Shown: piece after piece, positions 15,953-24,564 of the stretch | Layout: the number at the start of each line of letters is the position of its first letter | Position numbering within the stretch: the first letter of the stretch is position 1 | Assembly (NCBI GenBank): GCA_001438925.1 | Contig: LIAM01000002.1 | Span: 1-35,917 of the forward strand | Reading direction: 5' to 3' | Length of the DNA stretch: 35,917 bases | Source of the DNA: Actinobacteria bacterium BACL15 MAG-120619-bin91 | GTDB lineage: Bacteria > Actinomycetota > Actinomycetes > Nanopelagicales > Nanopelagicaceae | Notes under the pieces: generated by a model | Seen by the model: the letters and a program-made list of their open reading frames with translations, nothing else | The model's database searches: none | What the model was told of the DNA's origin: nothing | Made by a program: the position numbers and the translations under genes

Positions 15953-17539
15953 ATGACAACAGAAATTGAACCAGTCCGCTCAAACAGTCCAGAGCTTGCT
16001 GCAATGACCCTTCCAAAGTTGAAGACGGTAGCTACACAACTTGGCGTTGATGGTGCAGCGAAGATGAAGAAGGATGCGCTCGTAGAGGCGATCGCTGATT
16101 TACAGGCGAAGAACCGCGAAGCTGCAAAGGCTGAACGCGAAGCACGTCGCGAGGCGCGCAACAACCGCAAGAAGGAGTCAAAGCCTTCTAACAACTCTCA
16201 AGATTCAGATGATGATGGCGATGATGATTCATCTCCGCAAAGCAATAATGACCGCGGCAATAATGACCGCGGAGGTGATCGCAACGACCGTGGTGGACGT
16301 TTTGATCGCAATGACCGTGGACGTGGACGTGACCGCAACCGTGACCGAAACCGTGACCGCGGACACCGCGAGGAGCGCGAGCCGGTCCTAAGCGAAGATG
16401 ATGTATTAGTTCCAGTAGGTGGCTTGCTGGATATTCTTGAAAGCTACGCATTTATCCGCACAGGTGGATACCTGCCAGGACCTAACGATGTTTATGTCTC
16501 ATTGCAGCAGGTTCGTAAGAACGGTCTGCGCAAGGGAGATGTAGTTACAGGTCAGGTTCGTCAACCGCGCGAAGGTGAGACAAAGCAAAAGTTCAACGCT
16601 TTGATCACTCTAGAAACCGTTAACGGCATGACTCCGGAAGAGGCACGTAACCGTGTGGAGTTTGGAAAGTTAACCCCTCTTTATCCGCAGGAGCGTTTGC
16701 GCCTTGAGACTGAGCCAAATGTTCTTACAACTCGTGTTATCGATTTGATCGCACCAATTGGTAAGGGTCAACGTGGTCTTATTGTTTCGCCTCCAAAGGC
16801 GGGTAAGACAATGGTTCTACAATCAATTGCTAACGCGATTACAACTAACAACCCAGAGTGTCACTTGATGGTTGTTCTTGTTGATGAGCGTCCAGAAGAG
16901 GTTACAGATATGCAGCGCAGCGTTAAGGGTGAAGTTATCGCTTCAACCTTTGACCGTCCTGCAGATGACCACACAACAATTGCTGAACTTGCTATTGAGC
17001 GCGCAAAGCGTTTGGTGGAACTAGGTCATGATGTAGTTGTTCTTCTTGACTCAATTACTCGTCTTGGTCGCGCATACAACATTGCAGCACCTGCATCAGG
17101 CCGCATCCTTTCCGGTGGTGTTGATTCAGCTGCTTTGTATCCACCAAAGAAGTTCTTCGGAGCTGCTCGTAACATTGAAGATGGCGGATCACTAACGATT
17201 CTTGCAACAGCACTAGTTGATACAGGCTCTCGTATGGATGAAGTTATCTTCGAAGAGTTCAAGGGAACAGGAAACATGGAGCTCATCCTTGATCGCAAGA
17301 TGGCTGATAAGCGCATCTTCCCTGCGGTTAACGTTGTTGCTTCAGGTACACGTAAGGAAGAAATCCTTATGGGTTCAGAAGAGCTCAACATTGTGTGGAA
17401 GCTACGCCGTGTACTGCACGCACTAGAGCCACAGGCCGCACTAGAACTGCTACTTGAAAAGATGAAGGGCACTAAGTCCAACGTCGAGTTCTTGATGCAG
17501 ATTCAGAAGACAACTTCGGGTCCAGACGACTCAAAGTAA
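15953..17539 (+). CDS. rho: Transcription termination factor Rho with Arg/Asp/Asn-rich insertion
   Basis: A 528-residue hexameric RNA helicase that ends transcription. Residues about 13-45 form the Rho N-terminal domain (LAAMTLPKLKTVATQLGV). Residues about 50-145 are an actinobacterial low-complexity insertion, first Lys/Arg then acidic, then repeats of NDRG and DRNR. The cold-shock-like RNA-binding domain (DVLVPVGGLLDILESYAFIRTGGYLPGPNDVYVS) follows. The ATPase core has Walker A SPPKAGKT (279-286), Walker B VVVLLDSITRLGRAYN, and the secondary RNA-binding loop region. The E. coli protein has 419 residues; the excess is the insertion. The ribosome binding site is weak. Confidence 0.96.
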   Translation: MTTEIEPVRSNSPELAAMTLPKLKTVATQLGVDGAAKMKKDALVEAIADLQAKNREAAKAEREARREARNNRKKESKPSNNSQDSDDDGDDDSSPQSNNDRGNNDRGGDRNDRGGRFDRNDRGRGRDRNRDRNRDRGHREEREPVLSEDDVLVPVGGLLDILESYAFIRTGGYLPGPNDVYVSLQQVRKNGLRKGDVVTGQVRQPREGETKQKFNALITLETVNGMTPEEARNRVEFGKLTPLYPQERLRLETEPNVLTTRVIDLIAPIGKGQRGLIVSPPKAGKTMVLQSIANAITTNNPECHLMVVLVDERPEEVTDMQRSVKGEVIASTFDRPADDHTTIAELAIERAKRLVELGHDVVVLLDSITRLGRAYNIAAPASGRILSGGVDSAALYPPKKFFGAARNIEDGGSLTILATALVDTGSRMDEVIFEEFKGTGNMELILDRKMADKRIFPAVNVVASGTRKEEILMGSEELNIVWKLRRVLHALEPQAALELLLEKMKGTKSNVEFLMQIQKTTSGPDDSK

Positions 17540-17570
17540 GCGTAAATTTCTCAATTGTGGGCTTATCGCC

Positions 17571-17657
17571 TACCCTTGGGGTCTGTTAACCATCCGTTTG
17601 GTTCACTCAACAGCTTTCACAAGGCGTGAGACCCAAACACGAATATAAGGAATAACC
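17571..17657 (+). promoter_or_regulatory. Candidate rpmE ribosomal-protein leader structure
   Basis: A possible -10 TACCCT (17571-17576) is followed by a leader in which TTGGGGTCT (17576-17584) pairs with AGACCCAA (17629-17636) with one bulge. Inside, CTGTT (17583-17587) pairs with AACAG (17609-17613) and AACC with GGTT. This looks like a multi-stem autoregulatory leader; an L31 leader motif is described for Actinobacteria. Assignment to that motif is not confirmed here. Confidence 0.4.
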
Positions 17658-17894
17658 ATGAAGCCAGAGATCCACCCAGAGTACAAAGACACCCAGGTAA
17701 CGTGTGGTTGCGGCGAGAAGTTTGTAACTCGCTCAACAGTTGCTAGCGGTTCAATCTATGTTGAAGTTTGTTCTGTTTGCCACCCGTTCTACACAGGTAA
17801 GCAGCGCATCCTTGATACTGGTGGTCGCGTGGCTAAGTTCGAAGAAAGATTTGGTAAAAACGCTAAAAAGCAGGACGACGCGACTGCCAACTAG
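17658..17894 (+). CDS. rpmE: 50S ribosomal protein bL31, zinc-binding form
   Basis: A 78-residue large-subunit protein that bridges to the small subunit. The N-terminal KPEIHPEY is diagnostic. CGC near residues 16-18 and CSVC near residues 37-40 give the four-Cys zinc site of the C+ form. [25 protein letters not shown] is the conserved C-terminal part. AAGGA precedes the ATG. A strong terminator follows, so it forms its own unit between rho and prfA. Confidence 0.96.
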   Translation: MKPEIHPEYKDTQVTCGCGEKFVTRSTVASGSIYVEVCSVCHPFYTGKQRILDTGGRVAKFEERFGKNAKKQDDATAN

Positions 17895-17904
17895 CTTTCT
17901 AAAG

Positions 17905-17948
17905 AAACCGCATCGCAGCCCTTGTCGGGTTGTGGTCGCGGTTTTTTT
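17905..17948 (+). terminator. Rho-independent terminator after rpmE
   Basis: AAACCGC (17905-17911) pairs with GCGGTTT (17938-17944), with an inner CAGCCC/GGGTTG helix, and runs into seven T residues (17942-17948). Confidence 0.88.
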
Positions 17949-17999
17949 ATTTCCCAAGTATTTATCCAACATTGATTTCGAGATAGAAAGGAGCAGTCG

Positions 18000-19082
18000 A
18001 TGAGCAATGATCGCTTTGCATCAGCACATGAAATGGTGCGCGAGTACGCCGAACTTGAAGCAAAGATGGCTGATCCAACTATTCACGAAGATCAAGCAAA
18101 TGCTCGCAAGCTCGGACGACGTTATGCGCAGTTGGGTCCAGTTGTTGCGGGTTTCAAGGCCTGGAAATCTTCAGAGGATGATTTGTTAGCAGCTGCTGAA
18201 TTAGCAGATGTTGATCCCGATTTTGCTGCAGAAATTCCTGCGTTAGAGGCTGCACGTGATGCGGCAGCGGAAAAGCTTGAGGAGTTGCTTCTGCCACGTG
18301 ATCCCAATGATGATCGCGATGTTATTTTGGAGGTTAAGGCTGGTGCCGGTGGAGATGAGTCAGCCTTGTTTGCTGGCGATCTCCTGCGTATGTACATGCG
18401 CTATGCAGAAAAGCACAACTGGAAAGTTGAAATCATCGACGCCACCGAAAGCGAAATGGGTGGATACAAAGATATTTCTGTAGCGGTTAAATCAAAGGGA
18501 ACGGCAGCACCGGGAGAATCTCCATATGCACGCCTGAAGTTTGAGGGTGGAGTACACCGCGTGCAACGCGTTCCAGAAACAGAAAGCCAGGGACGCATCC
18601 ACACATCAGCTGCAGGTGTTTTGATCCTGCCTGAAGCAGAAGAGGTCGATGTCGAGCTTAATATGAATGATGTACGTGTAGATGTGTACCGCTCATCAGG
18701 TCCTGGCGGGCAGTCAGTTAATACAACAGACTCTGCTGTGCGTTTAACCCACGTGCCAACTGGAATTGTTGTTTCCTGTCAGAACGAAAAGAGCCAGTTA
18801 CAGAACAAGGAATCAGCGCTTCGTATTTTGCGCGCACGTTTGTTGGCTGATGCGCAGGAAAAGGCTGAAGCGATCGCATCTGCAGAGCGCAAGAGCCAGG
18901 TTCGAACAGTTGATCGTTCAGAGCGAATCCGCACCTATAACTTTCCGGAAAACCGCATTAGCGATCATCGCGTGAACTACAAGTCAAACAACTTGGATGC
19001 GGTTCTCAATGGCGACTTAGATGACATGATTCAAACCTTGTTAGATGCTGACAAAGCGGCACGTTTGGCTAACGCTAACTAA
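18000..19082 (+). CDS. prfA: Peptide chain release factor 1
   Basis: A 360-residue class I release factor for UAA and UAG codons. The GGQ motif (G236-G237-Q238) in [20 protein letters not shown] drives peptidyl-tRNA hydrolysis. The codon-recognition PxT motif is PET in [15 protein letters not shown], which marks RF1 rather than RF2. AAAGGAG lies six bases before the ATG. The next gene, prmC, encodes the methyltransferase that modifies this GGQ glutamine. Confidence 0.97.
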   Translation: MSNDRFASAHEMVREYAELEAKMADPTIHEDQANARKLGRRYAQLGPVVAGFKAWKSSEDDLLAAAELADVDPDFAAEIPALEAARDAAAEKLEELLLPRDPNDDRDVILEVKAGAGGDESALFAGDLLRMYMRYAEKHNWKVEIIDATESEMGGYKDISVAVKSKGTAAPGESPYARLKFEGGVHRVQRVPETESQGRIHTSAAGVLILPEAEEVDVELNMNDVRVDVYRSSGPGGQSVNTTDSAVRLTHVPTGIVVSCQNEKSQLQNKESALRILRARLLADAQEKAEAIASAERKSQVRTVDRSERIRTYNFPENRISDHRVNYKSNNLDAVLNGDLDDMIQTLLDADKAARLANAN

Positions 19083-19101
19083 GATGAGTTGTGTTGCTTA
19101 A

Positions 19102-19950
19102 ATGAAAATTAAGGAGATTCTGCGGGATGCAAAATCCCAGTTAGCTGAATCTGGTATTTCAGAGGTTGATGCAGAACATTTGCTGGCCCATGTATTAGGC
19201 CTGTCGCGCATGGATCTTCATAACCCAGTTCTAGTGGAATCAACCTTGCTTGCCTTTGAGGACAAGGATGTATTAGAGGAACAGTTTTACGATCTGTTAG
19301 ATCGAAGACTTAATTTTGAACCCTTGCAATACCTAACAGGTGTTGCTGGTTTTAGATACTTAAATATCGAAGTTGGCCCAGGTGTTTTAGTGCCTCGTCC
19401 AGAATCAGAGTTACTGGTCGAAGCTGTTTTGCAGCACATTGAAAATCTTCCAGCACCGGTTAGCGTCATCGATCTAGGTGCAGGCTCTGGTGCGTTGTCA
19501 CTAGCAATCGCAACAGAAGCGCCAACAACGCGAGTAATCGCGGTAGAAAGGAGCCCAGAAGCCCTTGTTTGGCTCAAGAAAAATGTCTCGGTGATCGCTG
19601 AAAATGTAAGGGTTGTAGAAGGTGATGTTGCAGATGTTCTTCCGGGCATTAAGTGTGATGTAGTTATTGCAAACCCACCATATATTCCAGATTCACAAAA
19701 ATTACCCAGAGATGTTGCAGGGTTTGAGCCTCACATCGCATTATTTGGTGGTCCGACCGGGATGGAGATTCCGCAACAATTTATTGCTGCAGCAGCTCGT
19801 CTCTTAAAATCTGGGGGAGTTTTAGTTATTGAACACACTGAGGAGCAAGGTGGTGTGATTGCATCGGCGCTATCAGTAGATTTTTTAGAGGTTGCCCTGC
19901 ATGATGACCTAGTAGGTCGACCACGTTGGACAAGTGCGGTGAGGAGGTAG
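19102..19950 (+). CDS. prmC: Release factor glutamine N5-methyltransferase
   Basis: A 282-residue SAM-dependent methyltransferase. An N-terminal helical domain (1-75) recognises release factors. The SAM site is VIDLGAGSGALSLAIA and the catalytic N191-P-P-Y194 contacts the substrate glutamine amide. FEPHIALFGGPTGM and the final DLVGRPRWTSAVRR are typical of HemK/PrmC. It follows prfA by 19 bases with no clear ribosome binding site, consistent with coupling to prfA. Its 3' end carries the strong GAGGAGG used by the next gene. Confidence 0.95.
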   Translation: MKIKEILRDAKSQLAESGISEVDAEHLLAHVLGLSRMDLHNPVLVESTLLAFEDKDVLEEQFYDLLDRRLNFEPLQYLTGVAGFRYLNIEVGPGVLVPRPESELLVEAVLQHIENLPAPVSVIDLGAGSGALSLAIATEAPTTRVIAVERSPEALVWLKKNVSVIAENVRVVEGDVADVLPGIKCDVVIANPPYIPDSQKLPRDVAGFEPHIALFGGPTGMEIPQQFIAAAARLLKSGGVLVIEHTEEQGGVIASALSVDFLEVALHDDLVGRPRWTSAVRR

Positions 19951-19952
19951 CC

Positions 19953-20597
19953 ATGGCTAAGGACATTGATCTTAAGAAGGGCGAACTTTCTCGTCACGTC
20001 AATAAAGCGGCAAAAGCTATCGCCGATGGATTTATCATCGTCATTCCTATGGAGCACAGCTACGCATACGTGTGTGATGCCTTTAGACAAGATGCGGTTC
20101 GAGCAATGCATGTTTTGCGTGGCGATCCACTTTTCACAGCAGCCCAAGTAATTATTGGAAGCGTTAAAACAACAGATGGAATTGTCCGCGAGTTAACTCC
20201 AGAAATTAAAGCGATGATGAAAAAGTTTTGGCCAGGAATGCTCTCCTTAAATGTACGTCCACAGCTTGGCCTTAGCTGGGATCTTGGAGATGGCAATCAA
20301 TTGGATCGTGTCAGCCTGCGAATTCCAAAGGCAAAGTTTGCTAAAGCCTTAGTCTCACAGACTGGACCGCTTGCTATGGCAAGTGCGGCACGAAAGGGAA
20401 TGGCAGCACCAAAATCTCTGAGTGATATTTTAGTGTTGGAATCAGATGTGGCTTTGAAGTTTGATAATGGCACATTGCGTAAGGGCCCGATCTCTTCCGT
20501 AATTGAGGCTGATGAAACCGGTGTGCGGTACCTGCGCGAGGGGGCGATCTCACTTGCAGAGATTCAAGCCATCGTGCCCGGAGCAACAGGCATTTAA
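19953..20597 (+). CDS. Sua5/YrdC-domain protein with degenerate active-site motifs
   Basis: A 214-residue protein at the place where Actinobacteria encode L-threonylcarbamoyladenylate synthase (Rv1301 position). Overall similarity to Sua5 is clear: FWPGMLSLNVRP, SWDLGDG, RIPKAKFAKALVSQTGPLA, the SSVIEA segment, and YLREGAIS. However, the substrate-binding PTDTVYG element is replaced by PMEHSYAY (32-39). The KxR nucleotide-binding element becomes RGDP (56-59), and the SSAN element becomes ASAARKG (143-149). These residues normally bind Thr, bicarbonate and ATP, so the t6A-precursor activity is doubtful. GAGGAGG precedes the ATG at 19953, and no frameshift is seen. It may be a regulatory or repurposed protein; a second functional copy elsewhere would be expected. 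Confidence 0.8.
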   Translation: MAKDIDLKKGELSRHVNKAAKAIADGFIIVIPMEHSYAYVCDAFRQDAVRAMHVLRGDPLFTAAQVIIGSVKTTDGIVRELTPEIKAMMKKFWPGMLSLNVRPQLGLSWDLGDGNQLDRVSLRIPKAKFAKALVSQTGPLAMASAARKGMAAPKSLSDILVLESDVALKFDNGTLRKGPISSVIEADETGVRYLREGAISLAEIQAIVPGATGI

Positions 20598-20610
20598 TCT
20601 ACTTGCCCTA

Positions 20611-20616
20611 TAGGGT
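20611..20616 (+). promoter_or_regulatory. -10 box TAGGGT of glyA (leaderless)
   Basis: TAGGGT fits TANNNT and ends six bases before the glyA ATG at 20623. There is no ribosome binding site. Confidence 0.5.
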
Positions 20617-20622
20617 TTAGCC

Positions 20623-21885
20623 ATGTCCGAAACCTTCTATGGCCCAGATTTCACCCTTTTAACCTCGCAGGATCCTGATATCGCAGCGGTTCTCTTATCT
20701 GAATTGAAGCGCCAACAGACCAACCTGCAGTTAATCGCCTCTGAAAATTTCACATCACGTGCGGTTCTGGCGGCCCTGGGTTCAACCCTTTCCAATAAGT
20801 ACGCCGAAGGTTATCCAGGCAAGCGCTACTACGGTGGTTGCGAAGAGGTCGATAAGGCTGAATACCTCGCAATCGATCGCGCAAAATCTTTATTTGGTGC
20901 AGAGCATGCAAACGTTCAACCACATTCAGGTGCATCTGCAAATGTTGCGGTGTATCAAGCCTTCACAAAGCCCGGAGACACTGTGCTTGCAATGTCCTTG
21001 GCACATGGTGGTCACTTAACACATGGATCGCCAGTTAACTTTTCAGGTAAGTGGTTCAACATCGAGTCATACGGTGTTCGCCAAGACAATGAGCTTATTG
21101 ATTACGACGAGCTACGAGATCAAGCGATTCGCACCAAGCCAAAGATGATTTGCTCTGGAGCAACTGCCTATCCATCACTTGTTGATTTTGCAAAGATCCG
21201 CGAGATTTGCGATGAGGTCGGGGCAATTATGTGGGTAGATGCTGCGCACTTCATCGGTCTTGTAGCCGGAAAGGCGATTCCTTCACCAGTTCCATATGCA
21301 GATGTTGTTTCATTTACAACACATAAAGTTTTGCGTGGGCCACGTGGTGGAATGATTTTGGCTAAAGCAGAACACGCTGCAGCGATTGATAAAGCGGTCT
21401 TCCCGGGAATGCAGGGTGGTCCAATCATGTCTGCTGTTGCTGGAAAGGCGATTGCTTTAGCTGAGTGTGCAACACCTGCTTATCAAAGGTACGCCAAGGA
21501 TGTCATTGTTAATGCAAAGGCGTTAGCTGCAGGACTTGAGGCAGAAGGTATGCGCGCAGTCTCTGGTGGAACTGAAACTCACCTTGCTTTGATGGATATT
21601 CGCAGCACCGGCGTTACTGGCAAGGTTGCCGATGAACGTTGTGGGGCGGCCGGAATTGTTATGAATAAGAACTCGATTCCTTACGATCCAGAAAAGCCAG
21701 GAATCACTAGTGGTGTTCGCGTTGGTTCACCTGCAACAACAACTCAGGGAATGGGTGTTACAGAGATGAAGCAGATCGCAACCTTGATTTCGCGAGCGAT
21801 CAAAACTGATGATGCATCGGTACACGCCGCAATTAAATCTGAGGTTCACGCTTTAACCGCCCGTTTTCCTATCTACCAGGCGTAA
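20623..21885 (+). CDS. glyA: Serine hydroxymethyltransferase
   Basis: A 420-residue PLP enzyme that interconverts serine and glycine with tetrahydrofolate and supplies one-carbon units. The PLP lysine is K235 in FTTHKVLRGPRGG. LIASENFTS, the NKYAEGYPGKRYYGGC segment and VQPHSGASANVAVY are signature elements. The length is normal. The ATG follows a leaderless-type -10 box. In many Actinobacteria glyA lies elsewhere; here it separates the Sua5-like gene from wecA. Confidence 0.97.
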   Translation: MSETFYGPDFTLLTSQDPDIAAVLLSELKRQQTNLQLIASENFTSRAVLAALGSTLSNKYAEGYPGKRYYGGCEEVDKAEYLAIDRAKSLFGAEHANVQPHSGASANVAVYQAFTKPGDTVLAMSLAHGGHLTHGSPVNFSGKWFNIESYGVRQDNELIDYDELRDQAIRTKPKMICSGATAYPSLVDFAKIREICDEVGAIMWVDAAHFIGLVAGKAIPSPVPYADVVSFTTHKVLRGPRGGMILAKAEHAAAIDKAVFPGMQGGPIMSAVAGKAIALAECATPAYQRYAKDVIVNAKALAAGLEAEGMRAVSGGTETHLALMDIRSTGVTGKVADERCGAAGIVMNKNSIPYDPEKPGITSGVRVGSPATTTQGMGVTEMKQIATLISRAIKTDDASVHAAIKSEVHALTARFPIYQA

Positions 21886-21894
21886 TTTTTTGTA

Positions 21895-22974
21895 ATGCGC
21901 GAGTACCTGATTACGCTGCTGATATCGGCAGCGTTGTGTTATCTGATTACTCCGCTAGTGCGCTCTCAAGCGATTCGATTTGGCGCAGTTGCTGCGATCC
22001 GTGATCGAGATATTCACAGCGTTCCAACTGCACGCTGGGGCGGTGTTGCCATGTGGGCATCGATGGCGCTGACCTTTGCAATCGTTAATCATCTGCCGCT
22101 GGTTGGAAAATCCTTTGGTCAAGAGGCACAGGGAATTTTCTTAGCATCGACGGCAATTGTTCTGTTGGGCATGGCAGATGATCGATACCAGTTGGATGCG
22201 TTAACAAAGTTAGCCGGGCAGGTATTTGTTGCAGGTATCCTGCTTATCTACGGAATTCAGATCTTGTGGCTACCCATTAACGGTGTCATTACTCTTCCGC
22301 CAAGTATTGGTCAATTGGTCACGGTTTTAATTGTTTTAGTTGTCATCAATGCAGTTAACTTCATTGATGGAATGGATGGTTTAGCTGCCGGAATTGTTGC
22401 TATTGCAGGTATTTCCTTCTTTGCCTTTGCCTATCTATTGGCGGTTGATTACGGCTTTAGTCGTGCCGGTGCTCCATCGCTAACAACAGCGGTTTTAGTG
22501 GGTATATGTCTCGGTTTCTTGCCTCACAACATCAACCCGGCCAAGATATTTATGGGCGATAGCGGGTCGATGTTACTAGGGCTACTTCTGTCAGCAGCAG
22601 CAATTACTTTGACAGGCCAGGTAGATCCCAATGCGATCTCAGCTGAGTCACTGGGACCAACCTTGCTTCCACTATTGCTGCCATTTGCAGTTCTTGCTAT
22701 TCCCTTTTTAGATCTACTCCTTGCTGTAGGTCGTCGGGTTAAAGCGGGACGTTCTCCCTTTGCACCAGATAATCTGCACCTTCACCACCGTTTGCTCAGT
22801 GCTGGAAATTCCACAAATAAGACCGCGGTAATTTTGTATTTGTGGACAGCGACAATTGCATTTCCTGTAACTGTGCTTGCATTTGCACCGTGGTGGGTTG
22901 CGCTGATTACCGTTGTAGTTTTAATCGGAGCTAGTCTTGGTGTCATGGGGAGTAAGAACAAGGTTGCGGTATGA
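21895..22974 (+). CDS. wecA: Undecaprenyl/decaprenyl-phosphate glycosyl-1-phosphate transferase, WecA-like
   Basis: A 359-residue membrane enzyme of the MraY/WecA family with about ten transmembrane helices. It transfers a sugar-1-phosphate, GlcNAc-1-P in mycobacterial Rv1302, to polyprenyl phosphate to start cell-envelope glycan synthesis. Catalytic loops visible are DDRYQLDA, NFIDGMDG (155-162), FMGDSGSM and the HLHHRLL histidine motif. WecA rather than MraY follows from the NxxNxxDGxDGLA-like loop and the genome position. There is no Shine-Dalgarno; the glyA stop codon lies inside a TAATTT that ends six bases before the ATG. Its TGA overlaps the next ATG (ATGA). Confidence 0.9.
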   Translation: MREYLITLLISAALCYLITPLVRSQAIRFGAVAAIRDRDIHSVPTARWGGVAMWASMALTFAIVNHLPLVGKSFGQEAQGIFLASTAIVLLGMADDRYQLDALTKLAGQVFVAGILLIYGIQILWLPINGVITLPPSIGQLVTVLIVLVVINAVNFIDGMDGLAAGIVAIAGISFFAFAYLLAVDYGFSRAGAPSLTTAVLVGICLGFLPHNINPAKIFMGDSGSMLLGLLLSAAAITLTGQVDPNAISAESLGPTLLPLLLPFAVLAIPFLDLLLAVGRRVKAGRSPFAPDNLHLHHRLLSAGNSTNKTAVILYLWTATIAFPVTVLAFAPWWVALITVVVLIGASLGVMGSKNKVAV

Positions 22975-23426
22975 GCACTTCAAGCCATCCAAGTAATGAG
23001 GCGCAGATGCTCAAGGGCGCGGTTAAGCCAACTGTCCTTACAGGATTGATCACAGTAATCCTTTCTGCAATCTTTGTTGGGTTTCCTGGTTTGTATGGCG
23101 CACTTCTTGCACAGTTCATCGTTGTAATATTTTTTGCTGTAACTCTGGGGGTTTCAAAGATTTCAAAGGATCTTGATCCGCTATCGACTATGGGTTTAGC
23201 GCTCTTTTCCTACACAACTAAGCTGATATCAGTCGGTCTGTTTTTATGGGCGATCACCAACTTCACTGAACGTGAAACCATCAACCGAACTAGCTTTGGA
23301 GTCGCAGCGATCCTGCTTACCTTGAGCTGGCTAGGCGGAGAGATTGCAAGTTACATGAAGCTGCGCATACATTTACCCCTGCCCGACAGTTCCCCGAGTA
23401 GTTCAGATTCCAGGAAGGAGAAGTAA
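22971..23426 (+). CDS. atpI: ATP synthase protein I-like membrane protein (Rv1303 position)
   Basis: A 151-residue protein with four hydrophobic helices (about residues 18-39, 42-62, 72-95 and 104-124) and a hydrophilic C-tail rich in Ser, Pro and Lys. It lies at the head of the atp operon, overlapping wecA by four bases and the next gene by one base. Proteins of the AtpI type in this position aid c-ring assembly or cation supply. Sequence conservation is low, so the name rests mainly on topology and synteny. Confidence 0.75.
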   Translation: MSTSSHPSNEAQMLKGAVKPTVLTGLITVILSAIFVGFPGLYGALLAQFIVVIFFAVTLGVSKISKDLDPLSTMGLALFSYTTKLISVGLFLWAITNFTERETINRTSFGVAAILLTLSWLGGEIASYMKLRIHLPLPDSSPSSSDSRKEK

Positions 23427-23611
23427 TGAGCCGAAATAATGAAGGTGCTGCCTGGACCATCTTGGGGTATCTGCTATCAGGACCTCTCTTTTGGGGTGGA
23501 GTCGGATACGGCCTTGATACCTGGTTGGGGACGGGGTACTTCCTAGCCTCTGGGCTTTTGCTGGGAATGGGTGCGGCGTTGTACCTAGTGTGGCTTCGCT
23601 TCGGTCGCTAA
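23426..23611 (+). CDS. Small AtpZ/AtpI-like two-helix membrane protein
   Basis: A 61-residue protein with two hydrophobic helices (about 12-28 and 37-57). The GYGLDTWLGT turn between them is characteristic of the AtpZ/AtpI superfamily. Its ATG overlaps the preceding stop (TAATG) and GGAGAAG lies upstream. It precedes atpB by about 100 bases. A role in ATP synthase assembly or in magnesium or calcium handling is inferred from homologues. Confidence 0.75.
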   Translation: MSRNNEGAAWTILGYLLSGPLFWGGVGYGLDTWLGTGYFLASGLLLGMGAALYLVWLRFGR

Positions 23612-23709
23612 AAAGAGGCCTAATCCACAGATTTTCGATTTCGTCCAAGGGCGTATTTACGCATAGGGTATGCCCGAAGAACAAGCCATTTACCTCATGA
23701 GGAGTACGC
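23612..23709 (+). promoter_or_regulatory. atpB upstream region with candidate -10 box and inverted repeats
   Basis: TAGGGT at 23664-23669 could be a -10 box starting transcription near 23676; the -35 is not convincing. GGGCGTA pairs with TATGCCC (about 23649-23675) and an inner 12-base palindrome GCGTATTTACGC overlaps it. AGGAG (23699-23703) lies six bases before the GTG start of atpB. This is the longest gap inside the operon and may add an internal promoter. Confidence 0.4.
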
Positions 23710-24498
23710 GTGCGCTCGATGTATAGCTTTCTTGCCGAAGGCGACGAGTTCGTTCCCCCAAGTAGTAGAGACTTTGTTTTACCTCCGATTTTTGGAGATA
23801 ACCCGTACTCTACAAAACCAATCTTTTTAGTATTTCTCTCAGTAATTCTTCTATCACTTTTCTTCGTTATGGCATCGCGCAAGGCGGCTATAGTTCCATC
23901 GAAGATGCAGTTTGCTGGTGAAACCGTTTACGCCTATGTCCGTAATGAGCTTGGCAGAGACATTATCGGCCATGAATTTATGCGCTTTGTGCCATATCTA
24001 TTCTCGCTCTTTACATTTATCTTGGTGAACAATTGGTTCGGAATTATTCCGATGTTGCAGTTCCCGACGATGTCTCGAATCAGCTTTGCATATGTGCTTG
24101 GAATTATCACCTTCGCTGTTTTCCATTATGTAGGTATACGTCACCACGGAATCATCAAGTACCTCAAGGACATTCTCTTCATGCCAGGTGTCCCGAAACC
24201 TGTGTACATTCTTTTGACTCCGATTGAAGTTGCTACCTACTTAATCGTTCGTCCTTTGACCCTCTCACTTCGTTTGTTTGCAAACATGTTTGCCGGTCAC
24301 TTGCTACTTATGATATTTATCCTGGGTGGAGAACATCTGCTCCAGGGTGCTATTACTTTGAAGTTGGTTAGCCCATTTGCCTTCGCATTTGGAATCGCAT
24401 TGACCTTCTTCGAGTTCCTTGTTCAATGTCTACAGGCATACATCTTTACCCTGTTGACCGCCCTATATATCGGCGGCGCACTTGCCGACGAGCACTAA
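23710..24498 (+). CDS. atpB: F1Fo ATP synthase subunit a
   Basis: A 262-residue membrane stator subunit that carries the two proton half-channels. The essential Arg is R188 in LTLSLRLFANMFAGH, matching E. coli R210. FFEFLVQCLQAYIFTLLTALYI is the conserved last helix. I chose the GTG at 23710 because AGGAG is six bases upstream; the in-frame ATG at 23719 is too far from it. Proton specificity fits coupling to actinorhodopsin-generated proton motive force. Confidence 0.96.
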   Translation: MRSMYSFLAEGDEFVPPSSRDFVLPPIFGDNPYSTKPIFLVFLSVILLSLFFVMASRKAAIVPSKMQFAGETVYAYVRNELGRDIIGHEFMRFVPYLFSLFTFILVNNWFGIIPMLQFPTMSRISFAYVLGIITFAVFHYVGIRHHGIIKYLKDILFMPGVPKPVYILLTPIEVATYLIVRPLTLSLRLFANMFAGHLLLMIFILGGEHLLQGAITLKLVSPFAFAFGIALTFFEFLVQCLQAYIFTLLTALYIGGALADEH

Positions 24499-24564
24499 CC
24501 ACCAGTTCCACAGCAGTAAAAACAGGTACCACCTACTAGAAATACCAACGGAAAGGTAAGAAAA

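Noticed and set aside
17026-17481. A 151-codon minus-strand ORF inside rho
   Set aside because: It is entirely antisense to the conserved ATPase core of rho and its Ser/Arg-rich translation resembles no protein.
23403-23882. A 159-codon minus-strand ORF across the start of atpB
   Set aside because: It is antisense to three genes or leaders of the atp operon with no ribosome binding site or domain.
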